From assembly GCA_028868825.1 (NCBI GenBank), contig JAGWTU010000019.1:1-64000 (forward strand): a stretch of 64,000 nt of DNA, in the 5' to 3' direction. The notes under the pieces are model-generated. The model ran no database searches, was not told the origin of the DNA, and worked only from the letters and a program-made list of their open reading frames with translations. Origin of the DNA: Burkholderiales bacterium. GTDB taxonomy: Bacteria; Pseudomonadota; Gammaproteobacteria; Burkholderiales; Burkholderiaceae_C. Shown here piece after piece: positions 37,733-45,215 of the stretch; the stretch's first letter is position 1, and each line of letters begins with the position of its first letter. A program made the position numbers and the translations under genes.

Positions 37733-38644
37733 ATGCCGACCCCATCCCGTGCGCTCGCCTTGTTGTTGGCCCTGGCCTGGCTCGGCGGCTGCTCGACGCG
37801 GTCCGCCAACGTCCAGCCGCTGCCGGCCAGCGCGGCCGAATTCGCCGCCTGGGACTGCGACCACATCGAGGACGAGATCGACATCGTGCAGCAGCGCGCC
37901 GCCGACGTCGCGTACGCGGTCGACGAGCGCTCGGGCAACAACATCGTCGCGCTGGGCGTCGGACTCACGCTGTTCTGGCCCGCCGTGCTGGCGATGCGTC
38001 CCAACGGGCTCGAGGCAGCCGAGCTGGCGCGCCTGAAGGGCCGCGACGAGGCGCTGCGCACGGCCCTGCGTGAGCAGCGCTGCCCCGCCCGCGACGAGAC
38101 CCTGCCGGCGGCGCGCGCCGCGGCGTTGCCGGTGGCCATCGGCGAGCGCCTGGTCTACGAGAACCGCACCGAAGCCCGCGGACCGGCGGGCGAATGGGCG
38201 CTGCGCGTCACGGCGCTGCGTCGCGGCGACATGGAATACCGCGTCGAAGGTCCCGGCGGCGGCGCGTGGAAGCAGGATCTGGCGGGCAATATCGTCGCCG
38301 CGCCGGCGGGCCAGCTGCAATGGCCGCACCTGTTGCGCCACGAGTTGGACCTCGGCGGCGTGACGGCGGGTGACATCGTGGTGGCCCAGGATCCGCTGCA
38401 GCGCGCGCGCATGCGCGGCCAGGTCGTCGCCGTCGGGCCGCAGACGATCGCCGGCCGGCGCTTCGATGTCGCCGTCATCGAACTCTTCGGCGACGCGCCC
38501 CGCGGCGACGCCTCGACGCGCGTCGAAGGCGTCATCGTCGTCGACCGCCACAGCGGCATCCTGTTGCGGCTCGACCTGCGCAGTGCGCAGGCGCCGTTCA
38601 ATCTGCAGCGTCGTCTGACGCGCATCGAGGCCGCGTCGCGCTGA
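37733..38644 (+). CDS. Lipoprotein of unknown function
   Basis: A 303-residue exported lipoprotein with lipobox LGGC at the end of the signal (LALLLALAWLGGCST). The first 110 mature residues resemble small metal-/DUF-type lipoproteins (WDCDHIEDEIDIVQQRA, a membrane-like GVGLTLFWPAVLAM, then LARLKGRDEALRTA). The last 150 residues form a beta-rich domain (RLVYENRTEARGPAG, VVVDRHSGILLRLDL). Start is ATG 37733 because it begins the signal peptide. No function assigned. Confidence 0.8.
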   Translation: MPTPSRALALLLALAWLGGCSTRSANVQPLPASAAEFAAWDCDHIEDEIDIVQQRAADVAYAVDERSGNNIVALGVGLTLFWPAVLAMRPNGLEAAELARLKGRDEALRTALREQRCPARDETLPAARAAALPVAIGERLVYENRTEARGPAGEWALRVTALRRGDMEYRVEGPGGGAWKQDLAGNIVAAPAGQLQWPHLLRHELDLGGVTAGDIVVAQDPLQRARMRGQVVAVGPQTIAGRRFDVAVIELFGDAPRGDASTRVEGVIVVDRHSGILLRLDLRSAQAPFNLQRRLTRIEAASR

Positions 38645-38828
38645 TGCTCGAATGCCGTCAGACGACGGTTTCTCGGTTCCGCGATGCTCCGAAAACCGCC
38701 GTTTCATTGCGGATTCCGAGGGTCGTTCGCGAGCCCCAAAAGGCAACAATTATTTACCGCTGGCCCACTGCGGCGATACCGCCGGCGCTCAGCATGCGGC
38801 CATGCCTTTACGAACTCCTGGAGCACCG

Positions 38829-39476
38829 ATGAAGATCCATTCGATTCATCTGCATGCGCGCCTGCGGGCCCTGCAGGGCGTGGCATGCACCGGGGCGCTG
38901 CTGTCGGCGCTGACGTTGGGACTGGCCGGCACGGCGGCGGCGCAGCCCGCGCCGCCGATGGCCGACGCCGCGGGTGCCATGCACCCGGCCTGGGGTCACG
39001 ACGGTCACGACATGTCCCCGGGGATGGGTGGCGGCATGCACGAAGGCATGCACGAAGCCATGGGCGGTGGCATGCATGAAGGGATGATGCATCGCGGCAT
39101 GGACCCGCGCCGCATCCACCGCATGCTCGAAGTGATGAAGGCCACGCCCGAGCAGCATGCGCAGGTCAGGGCGATCATCGAGAAGGCGCATGCCGACATC
39201 CAGGCCCTGCGCCGGTCGTCGCAGGCCTCGCGCGGCCAGATGCACGCGCTGTTCGAGCAGCCGACCATCGACGCCAAGGCGGCCGAGTCGCTGCGTCAGC
39301 AGATGTCGGCCCAGCGCGACCAGATCGGCAAGCGCATGCTGCAGGCGCGCATCGACGTGGCCAACGTGTTCACGCCGGCGCAGCGTCAGGCGCTGATCTC
39401 GCGCGTCAAGGAACACCGGGCCCTGCTCGAGCGCCAGCGCGCCGAGCGCGAGGCGTTCGCCAAGCGCGCACCCTGA
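38829..39476 (+). CDS. Spy/CpxP-like periplasmic protein with Met/His-rich segment
   Basis: A 215-residue exported protein. After the signal (GLAGTAAA) comes a Met/His/Gly-rich segment (HPAWGHDGHDM, then repeated GGGMHEGM) at about residues 55-95 that could bind copper or another soft metal. The rest is helical in the manner of Spy/CpxP, with two LTxxQ-like motifs: ATPEQHAQVRAII and FTPAQRQALIS. Such proteins are periplasmic chaperones and negative sensors for envelope-stress kinases. A response regulator and kinase follow on the same strand, so it is probably their accessory sensor. Confidence 0.82.
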   Translation: MKIHSIHLHARLRALQGVACTGALLSALTLGLAGTAAAQPAPPMADAAGAMHPAWGHDGHDMSPGMGGGMHEGMHEAMGGGMHEGMMHRGMDPRRIHRMLEVMKATPEQHAQVRAIIEKAHADIQALRRSSQASRGQMHALFEQPTIDAKAAESLRQQMSAQRDQIGKRMLQARIDVANVFTPAQRQALISRVKEHRALLERQRAEREAFAKRAP

Positions 39477-39553
39477 TCGAGCCCGGCGCCGGCCGCGCGC
39501 TATGCTGTCGGCCTCGAGGGACCCGTCCCCGGCGGGCCCGGCACCGTCTCGAT

Positions 39554-39570
39554 GCCCCCGCAATGGGGGC
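39554..39570 (+). terminator. GC-rich stem-loop between spy-like gene and response regulator
   Basis: GCCCCC and GGGGGC form a perfect 6-bp stem around GCAAT, followed by GGTTTCATTC. It could partly terminate the spy-like transcript, setting different levels of the sensor and the two-component genes. The T-run is weak, so the call is tentative. Confidence 0.35.
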
Positions 39571-39596
39571 GGTTTCATTCCCAAGCTAGCCAAGCC

Positions 39597-40304
39597 ATGA
39601 GCCACCTTCTGCTGATCGACGACGATGCGCGACTGACCGAGATGGTCAGCGGCTACCTGCGCAACAACGGCTACGAGGTCGACAGCGCACCGACGCTCGC
39701 CGCCGGGCGCGAGCAGCTCAAGCAGGGCAGCTACGACGCGCTCGTGCTCGACCTGATGCTGCCCGACGGCGACGGCCTGGACTTCACGCGCGAGCTGCGC
39801 AGCCAGCCGCGCACGCGCCGCCTGCCGCTGCTGATGCTGACGGCGCGCGGCGAGCCGACCGACCGCATCGTCGGCCTCGAGATCGGCGCCGACGACTACC
39901 TGCCCAAGCCCTTCGAGCCGCGCGAGCTGCTGGCGCGCGTGAAGGCACTGCTGCGGCGCTCGGCGATGGACCAGGAGACCGAGGAGGACGAGGTGCTGAA
40001 CTTCGGCCGCCTAGAGATCGACGTCGGCGCGCGCCAGGCGCGCCTGGACGGCGTGCCCTGCGATCTCACGAGCCATCAGTTCGAACTGCTGACCGTGCTC
40101 GCGCGCAGCCCCGGCCGCGTGCTCTCGCGCGACCAGATCATGGACCTGCTCAAGGGCCATCCGCTGGAGGCCTTCGACCGCAGCATCGATGTCCACATCT
40201 CGCGCATCCGCGCCCTCATCGAGGACGATCCGAAGGCACCCAAGCGCGTGCTCACGGTGCGCGGCGCCGGCTACGTGTTCGCCAAGAAGCAGGATTCCGA
40301 ATAA
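39597..40304 (+). CDS. OmpR-family response regulator
   Basis: A 235-residue regulator: receiver domain (LLLIDDDARL, phosphoacceptor about D52 in LVLDLMLPDG, Lys in YLPKPFEP) and winged-helix DNA-binding domain (VPCDLTSHQFELLTVLA, then RSIDVHISRIRALIED). It pairs with the kinase that begins 6 bp downstream. By context with the Spy-like gene it probably controls envelope or metal stress genes, as CpxR does. Confidence 0.92.
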   Translation: MSHLLLIDDDARLTEMVSGYLRNNGYEVDSAPTLAAGREQLKQGSYDALVLDLMLPDGDGLDFTRELRSQPRTRRLPLLMLTARGEPTDRIVGLEIGADDYLPKPFEPRELLARVKALLRRSAMDQETEEDEVLNFGRLEIDVGARQARLDGVPCDLTSHQFELLTVLARSPGRVLSRDQIMDLLKGHPLEAFDRSIDVHISRIRALIEDDPKAPKRVLTVRGAGYVFAKKQDSE

Positions 40305-40310
40305 CGCCCG

Positions 40311-41651
40311 ATGCGCGCGCTGTACCTGCGCATCTACTTCACCATCGTCGCGGCGCTGGGGCTGTTCGCGCTGGTGTCGGGGTGGCTGGTGCACGGTCAT
40401 CTGGCCGAGCAGCGCGCGCGCATCGAAGCCGCGGCGCACGACCGCGCGGCGGCCTGGGGCGAGCTGATCGAGCATGCGTTGCCCGACGCCTCGGCGCCGG
40501 CGGCACGGCAGATCGAGGCGCTGCAGGAATGGTCGCTGCGGCTGCGGCTGCCGCTGGCGCTGGACGACGCGCAGGGCCATCGCCTGGGGGCCTCGGAATC
40601 GTTCACGCGGCGCCAGGAGGACCCGCGCAGCGATCACCTGATGATCCAGTCGTTCCGCTTCGAGGATGGGCGCGAGCTCTGGGTCGCGCGGCGTCCGATG
40701 GGGCGCGGCCCGCCGGTGGTGGCGCCGCGCGCGTTCTGGCCCGCGGCCTGGAACGGCACCGCCGCCTGGACCGGCGGCTTCGAGCTCGCGGCGCTGCTGG
40801 TCGTGCTTTTCATCGCCGTGGCCGCCGGTTCCTGGCCGGTGGTGCGCCGGCTGACGCGCCGGCTGGAACTGCTCAAGGCTGGCGTCGAGGCCTTCGGCGC
40901 CGGCGCGCTGCACCAGCGCGTGGTCGAGGAGGGGCGCGACGAGGTCGCCGCGGTCGCTGCCAGCTTCAATCGCGCGGCCAAGCACATCGAGACCCTCGTG
41001 CGCTCGCACCAGAGCCTGCTCGCCAACGCCAGCCACGAGCTGCGCTCGCCGCTGGCGCGGCTGAAGATGGCGGTGACGATGATGGACGAGGCCGGGCCCG
41101 ATCAGCGCGCGCGGCTGCGCGCCGAGATCGACACCGACATCTCGGAACTCGATGCGCTGGTCGAGGAGGTGCTGCTGGCCAGCCGGCTCGATGCCCCAAC
41201 GGTGGCGCTGGCGCAGGACCCGGTCGACCTGCTGGCGATGTCGGCCGAGGAGGCGGCGCGCGTGCAGGCCACCGCCAGTGGCGACCATGTGCAGCTGCGC
41301 GGCGAGGAGCGCCTGCTGCGGCGCGCCGTGCGCAACCTGCTCGAGAACGCGCGCCGCTACGGCGGCGGCGAGGTCGCGGTCGAGGTCTCGGCGCGGCCCG
41401 GTCGCGTCGAGATCGCCGTCGCCGACCGCGGGCCCGGCGTGCCGCCCGAATACCGCGAGCGCATCTTCGAGGCCTTCTTCCGCCTGCCCGGGCACGCCGA
41501 GACGGCGGGCGGCGTCGGGCTCGGGCTCTCGCTGGTGCGCCAGATCGCCGCGCGCCATGGCGGCGATGTGCGCTGCGAGGCGCGCGAGGGCGGCGGCAGC
41601 CGCTTCGTCATCGGCCTGCCGCTGGCCGCGGCGCCGCTCAGGCCGGCTTGA
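40311..41651 (+). CDS. Sensor histidine kinase
   Basis: A 446-residue membrane kinase. The first membrane segment is near residues 5-25 (YFTIVAALGLFALVSGWLV) and a periplasmic sensor of about 120 residues follows. The second segment is about 160-183 (FELAALLVVLFIAVAAG), then HAMP, the H box NASHELRSPLARL, the N box RNLLENARRYG and the G boxes DRGPGVP and GVGLGLSLVRQI. It phosphorylates the regulator immediately upstream. The 3' end overlaps the convergent DUF3717 gene by 14 bp. Confidence 0.93.
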   Translation: MRALYLRIYFTIVAALGLFALVSGWLVHGHLAEQRARIEAAAHDRAAAWGELIEHALPDASAPAARQIEALQEWSLRLRLPLALDDAQGHRLGASESFTRRQEDPRSDHLMIQSFRFEDGRELWVARRPMGRGPPVVAPRAFWPAAWNGTAAWTGGFELAALLVVLFIAVAAGSWPVVRRLTRRLELLKAGVEAFGAGALHQRVVEEGRDEVAAVAASFNRAAKHIETLVRSHQSLLANASHELRSPLARLKMAVTMMDEAGPDQRARLRAEIDTDISELDALVEEVLLASRLDAPTVALAQDPVDLLAMSAEEAARVQATASGDHVQLRGEERLLRRAVRNLLENARRYGGGEVAVEVSARPGRVEIAVADRGPGVPPEYRERIFEAFFRLPGHAETAGGVGLGLSLVRQIAARHGGDVRCEAREGGGSRFVIGLPLAAAPLRPA

Positions 41652-42093
41652 TCTCGAAGATCTCGGGCGGCGGATGGTCGGCGCCGCTGGCCAGCCGCGC
41701 GCGTTCGGCGTAGCGGTTGAAGCGCCAGGCGGTGTTCTCCATCGTGATGCGGCGCCAGACGGCGCGCTTGGCCGCCGGGCCCATCGAAGGCCAGTGCTGC
41801 ACCTCTTCGTGCGTGCGGCCGCAGCCCTTGCACACGGCGTCGCCCTGGCTCGTCGAGCAGATCGCGATGCAGGGCGCATCGGGCGTGCTCGCGTACCAGG
41901 CGAGCCAGGCGGCGCGCGCCTTTGCCGGCATCGTGGTCTCGTCGCAGCTCGATTCGCGGTAATAGACCATCAGCGCGTAGACCTCGGCGAGCGCGCGCAC
42001 CTCGCCGCAGGCGGTGACGCCGTCGGGCGAGGGGCTGCGTTCGCGCCACCAGTTGATGGCGGCCTCGATGTCGGTGATGTGGATGCCGGTCAT
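41638..42093 (-). CDS. DUF3717-DUF1289 fusion protein
   Basis: A 151-residue cytoplasmic protein. Residues 1-60 match the betaproteobacterial DUF3717 pattern (ITDIEAAINWWRER, EVRALAEVYALMVYY). Residues about 75-125 are a DUF1289 zinc-knuckle-like domain: CIAICSTS...CKGCGRTHEEVQHW with four cysteines. Start ATG 42093 overlaps the stop of the upstream kinase gene (ATGA), so it is co-transcribed with it. The molecular role of both domains is unknown. Confidence 0.82.
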   Translation of the reverse strand: MTGIHITDIEAAINWWRERSPSPDGVTACGEVRALAEVYALMVYYRESSCDETTMPAKARAAWLAWYASTPDAPCIAICSTSQGDAVCKGCGRTHEEVQHWPSMGPAAKRAVWRRITMENTAWRFNRYAERARLASGADHPPPEIFEIKPA

Positions 42094-43400
42094 GGCGGGG
42101 GCGGCATGGGGGCGTGGAGTGTACCCAAGGCCGCCGGCTCGGCGCGCCAAAGCGCGCAGACATCGAGCCCGGGGTCGGCGTCGCGGATGCGCAGCTCGCC
42201 GCCATGCGCCTGCGCGACGAGCCGGCACAGGTACAGGCCGAGGCCGACGCCGCCGACCTCGCGCGTGCGTGCGCTGTCGGGGCGGTAGAAGGGCTCGCCC
42301 AGGCGCGCGCGCTGCGCCTCGGGCAGGCCGGGGCCGTGGTCGCGCACGCCGAAGGCGACGCGGCCGTCGGCCTCGCGGCGCAGGAAGACCTCGGGCGGCC
42401 GCGGCGCCCCGTGGCCATGGCGCAGCGCGTTGGACAGCAGGTTGCGCAGCAGCAGCCGCATCCGCGTCGCGTCGACGCGCAGCGCCCCGAGGTCGGCCAG
42501 ATCCAGCGTCGGCGCGACCGCGCCCTCGCCGCCCTCGGCGACCGCCTCGGCGACGACCTCGCGCGCCAGCGCCGCGAGGTCGGTCGCCTCGCTGTGCAGC
42601 GCCGGGTCGCCGCGCGCCAGGCGTTCGCCCTCGAGCAGGCTGGCGATGAGGTCGCGCATCTCGCCGAGGTCGCGCAGCAGCGCCTCGCGCGCCTCGCCGC
42701 CTTCGACCAGCTCGGCATTCACGCGCGCCCGCGTCAGCGGGCTGCGCAGCTCGTGGCTGATCGCCAGCAGCAGCGCGCGCTGCGCCTCGAGCATGCCGGC
42801 GAGGTTCGATGCCATGCCGTTGACGCGCTCGGCCAGCAGCCCCAGTTCGTCGCGCCGGCGCACCGGGATCGGCGCGCCGAAGCGTCCCTGGCCGTAGGCC
42901 TGGACGCCGGCGACGATGTCGGCCAGCGGCGCGAGCTGGCGGCGCACGAAATGGTGGGCGACGGCGATCAGCGCCAGCAGCGCCGCCAGCGTCGCCCAGC
43001 CGAACAGGCGCGGCTCGGCGGCGTCGGGCGCGCGCGCCAGGCCGAAGGCGATGCGGTGGCCGTCGGCCGTCTCGCGCACGACGACCCAGGGCGTGGCGTT
43101 GCGCTCGCGCGGCAGCCCGGCGGCGCGGCGCGAATCCCAGTGCACGGTCGGGCCGTCGATGCGCACCGTCAGCGGCAGCCGCCGCGTCAGCGCCGCCGCG
43201 CGGTCGATGTCGGGCGGGCTGCCGATCTCGGCCGCCAGGCGGTCGGCGTAATCGGCGACCAGCGGCGCGGCATAGCTCTCCCAGCCGTTGTGGACGATGC
43301 GGTGCGTGCCGGCCATGAACACCGCCGCCATGGCCAGCGCCAGCGCCAGGAACAGCAGCAGGAAGCGGCCGCGGATCGAATGCAGGTGGTGCCGCATCAC
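42090..43400 (-). CDS. Sensor histidine kinase
   Basis: A 436-residue membrane kinase with the same plan as the one at 40311. Its first membrane segment is residues 11-30 (FLLLFLALALAMAAVFMAG) and its periplasmic sensor is about 100 residues. The second segment is about 130-150, followed by HAMP, the H box AISHELRSPLTRA, the N box RNLLSNALRHGHG and the G boxes DHGPGLP and GVGLGLYLCR. It starts 1 bp inside its response regulator's end (4-bp overlap). It ends in the DUF3717 gene start, forming a three-gene unit. Confidence 0.93.
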   Translation of the reverse strand: MMRHHLHSIRGRFLLLFLALALAMAAVFMAGTHRIVHNGWESYAAPLVADYADRLAAEIGSPPDIDRAAALTRRLPLTVRIDGPTVHWDSRRAAGLPRERNATPWVVVRETADGHRIAFGLARAPDAAEPRLFGWATLAALLALIAVAHHFVRRQLAPLADIVAGVQAYGQGRFGAPIPVRRRDELGLLAERVNGMASNLAGMLEAQRALLLAISHELRSPLTRARVNAELVEGGEAREALLRDLGEMRDLIASLLEGERLARGDPALHSEATDLAALAREVVAEAVAEGGEGAVAPTLDLADLGALRVDATRMRLLLRNLLSNALRHGHGAPRPPEVFLRREADGRVAFGVRDHGPGLPEAQRARLGEPFYRPDSARTREVGGVGLGLYLCRLVAQAHGGELRIRDADPGLDVCALWRAEPAALGTLHAPMPPPP

Positions 43401-44101
43401 GGCCGCTCGCCTGCGAAGACGTAGCCGGCGTTGCGCAGCGTGCGGATCGGGTCCAGCGGCTCGAGCTTGCGCCGCAGCCGGCTGACGAGGATGTCGACGG
43501 CGCGGCTGTGGATGTCCGGCGCCGCGTGGCCGCGCAGCCGGTTGAGGATCTCGTCGCGGCTGAAGACCTGGTTCGGGCGCGAGGCCAGCAGCGCCAGCAG
43601 TTCGAATTCGGTGCCGGTGAGTTCGAGCAGCTCGCCCTGGCGCTGCACGCTGCGCGCGCCGAGGTCGATCTCCAGCCCCGCGTAGCGCAGCCGCGGCGGC
43701 GGCGCGGCCGCCGGCTGGGCGGCCGTGCGCCGCAGCACGGTCTGCACGCGCGCGAGCAGCTCGCGCGGCTCGAAGGGCTTGGGCAGGTAGTCGTCGGCGC
43801 CGAGCTCGAGCCCGACGACGCGGTCCATGACGTCGCCGCGCGCGGTCAGCATGACGATCGGCAGCTGGCTCGTGCGGCGCAGCGTGCGGCAGACCTCGAA
43901 GCCGTCCATCTCGGGCAGCATGACGTCGAGGATGACGGCATCGAAGCCGCCGGCCTCGAGCAGCGCGAGGCCGGCGCTCGGCCGCGTGGCCTGCTGCAGT
44001 TCGTAGTCGTGGCGGCGGAAATAGGCCGCCAGCGGCGGACCCAGTCGTTCGTCGTCGTCGATCAGCAGCAGGCGGCGCATGGCCGGCATTGTCGCCATCA
44101 T
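43397..44101 (-). CDS. OmpR-family response regulator
   Basis: A 234-residue regulator: receiver (LLLIDDDERL, Asp in AVILDVMLPEMDG, Lys in YLPKPFEP) and winged-helix output domain (LELTGTEFELLALLA, RAVDILVSRLRRKLEP). It resembles the regulator at 39597 in every motif. ATG 44101 and the internal Met (MRRLLLID) are both possible starts. It lies 66 bp after a Spy-like gene on the same strand. Confidence 0.92.
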   Translation of the reverse strand: MMATMPAMRRLLLIDDDERLGPPLAAYFRRHDYELQQATRPSAGLALLEAGGFDAVILDVMLPEMDGFEVCRTLRRTSQLPIVMLTARGDVMDRVVGLELGADDYLPKPFEPRELLARVQTVLRRTAAQPAAAPPPRLRYAGLEIDLGARSVQRQGELLELTGTEFELLALLASRPNQVFSRDEILNRLRGHAAPDIHSRAVDILVSRLRRKLEPLDPIRTLRNAGYVFAGERP

Positions 44102-44167
44102 CGCGACCGTGGCGGCGCCGGGGGCGCCGGCGCCGCCGCCACCACCGCCGTCATCGCCGATGGGGGC

Positions 44168-44635
44168 TCAGCCGTGATGCCGGCGCTCGATAATGGCGCG
44201 CACCTGCGCCTGCTGCTCGGGCTTGAGGCTGTCGTAGAAATCGGCCATGGCGTCGATCACCGCCGGCGATCCGGTCTTGATCGCGTCGAGCTTGGCGGCG
44301 ACGAGCGCGCTGGCCTGCGTGCGATCGAAGGTCGTGCCGGCGACGAGGCCCTTGATCGCGGCGCCGGGCTCGGCAGCGCCGCCCAGCAGCGCCTGGTGCT
44401 GGGCGTGCATGCGCTCGGCGAGCGTCGCCAGCTTGGCCTTCTGCGCCGCGTCCAGCGCCAGGCGCTGCGCCATGCGGTCGACCATGCGCGTGCGCATCGC
44501 CGCGCTGTCGGTCTCGCCCATCGCGTGCCAGCCATGGCAGCCGCCACCGCGGTGGTTCGCGTAGGCGGCCAGGCCGCCGAAGAGCGCGGCGGCGCCGAAG
44601 ATGCCGACGAGGGTGCGTTTGATCCAGCGTTTCAT
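44168..44635 (-). CDS. Spy/CpxP-like periplasmic or membrane-anchored protein
   Basis: A 155-residue protein starting MKRWIKRTLVGIFGAAALFG, a signal or anchor segment, followed by a His/Gly/Cys cluster (NHRGGGCHGWHAMGE). Helices then follow with a Spy-like end, SLKPEQQAQVRAIIERRHHG. The His-rich ends suggest metal binding. It is the first gene of a unit with the downstream regulator and kinase. I begin at the internal ATG 44635 because the longer ORF adds only a Ser/Pro leader. Confidence 0.82.
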   Translation of the reverse strand: MKRWIKRTLVGIFGAAALFGGLAAYANHRGGGCHGWHAMGETDSAAMRTRMVDRMAQRLALDAAQKAKLATLAERMHAQHQALLGGAAEPGAAIKGLVAGTTFDRTQASALVAAKLDAIKTGSPAVIDAMADFYDSLKPEQQAQVRAIIERRHHG

Positions 44636-44759
44636 GGGTGGGTCCTGTGCCGGCGGTGACGCCGGTGTTGATGAGGACGCCATCGTCGGCGGCCGCGGCG
44701 CGGCCGTCCTTTCATCGCCGTATCGTCGCGTAACGTTTCTTGTCGCCCAGCCTTCTCGG

Positions 44760-45215
44760 CTACCAGCAAGCTGTCGCGGTGCCGCTGTTGCCCTGGGCGC
44801 CGGTCGAGCTCAGCGTGTAGCTGCCGCAGGCCGTGTCGTCGGCCTGTTTGCCGGACGGGGTCGCCGTGGCGAGGAAGCTGACGGCGTTGTTGCTGGCCGG
44901 ATCCGGCACCTGCACCGTCAGCGTGTAGCTCGTCGTGCCGCTGTTGACGACCGCCACCGAAGGCGTCGTCGCGTAGCCCAGCAGCGTCGTCGTCGCGGTG
45001 TAGGCGTTGTTCGTCGAGTAGTACTGCTGCTCGCGCGCGGCGAGGTCGAACAGCGCCGTCTTGGCGTCGGTGCGATGCGCCTTCTGGATCGACTGCCAGT
45101 ACACCGGCAGCGCCACGCGCAGCAGGATGCCGACGATGGCCACCGCGATCATCAGCTCGATCAGCGTGAAGCCGCGCCGGCGGCTGCGTTTCGTCTTCAA
45201 CATCGCGGGCCTCAT
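44760..45215 (-). CDS. pilE: Type IV minor pilin PilE-like
   Basis: A 151-residue prepilin with class III signal RRRGFTLIELMIAVAIVG (cleavage after Gly, mature Phe1, Glu5), then the coiled spine and a globular head with CGSYTLSS...ATACW, likely a disulfide loop. It is the last gene of the minor pilin operon, and its ATG overlaps the pilY1 stop. An Arg replaces the usual small residue at mature position 18 of the hydrophobic helix. Confidence 0.9.
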   Translation of the reverse strand: MRPAMLKTKRSRRRGFTLIELMIAVAIVGILLRVALPVYWQSIQKAHRTDAKTALFDLAAREQQYYSTNNAYTATTTLLGYATTPSVAVVNSGTTSYTLTVQVPDPASNNAVSFLATATPSGKQADDTACGSYTLSSTGAQGNSGTATACW

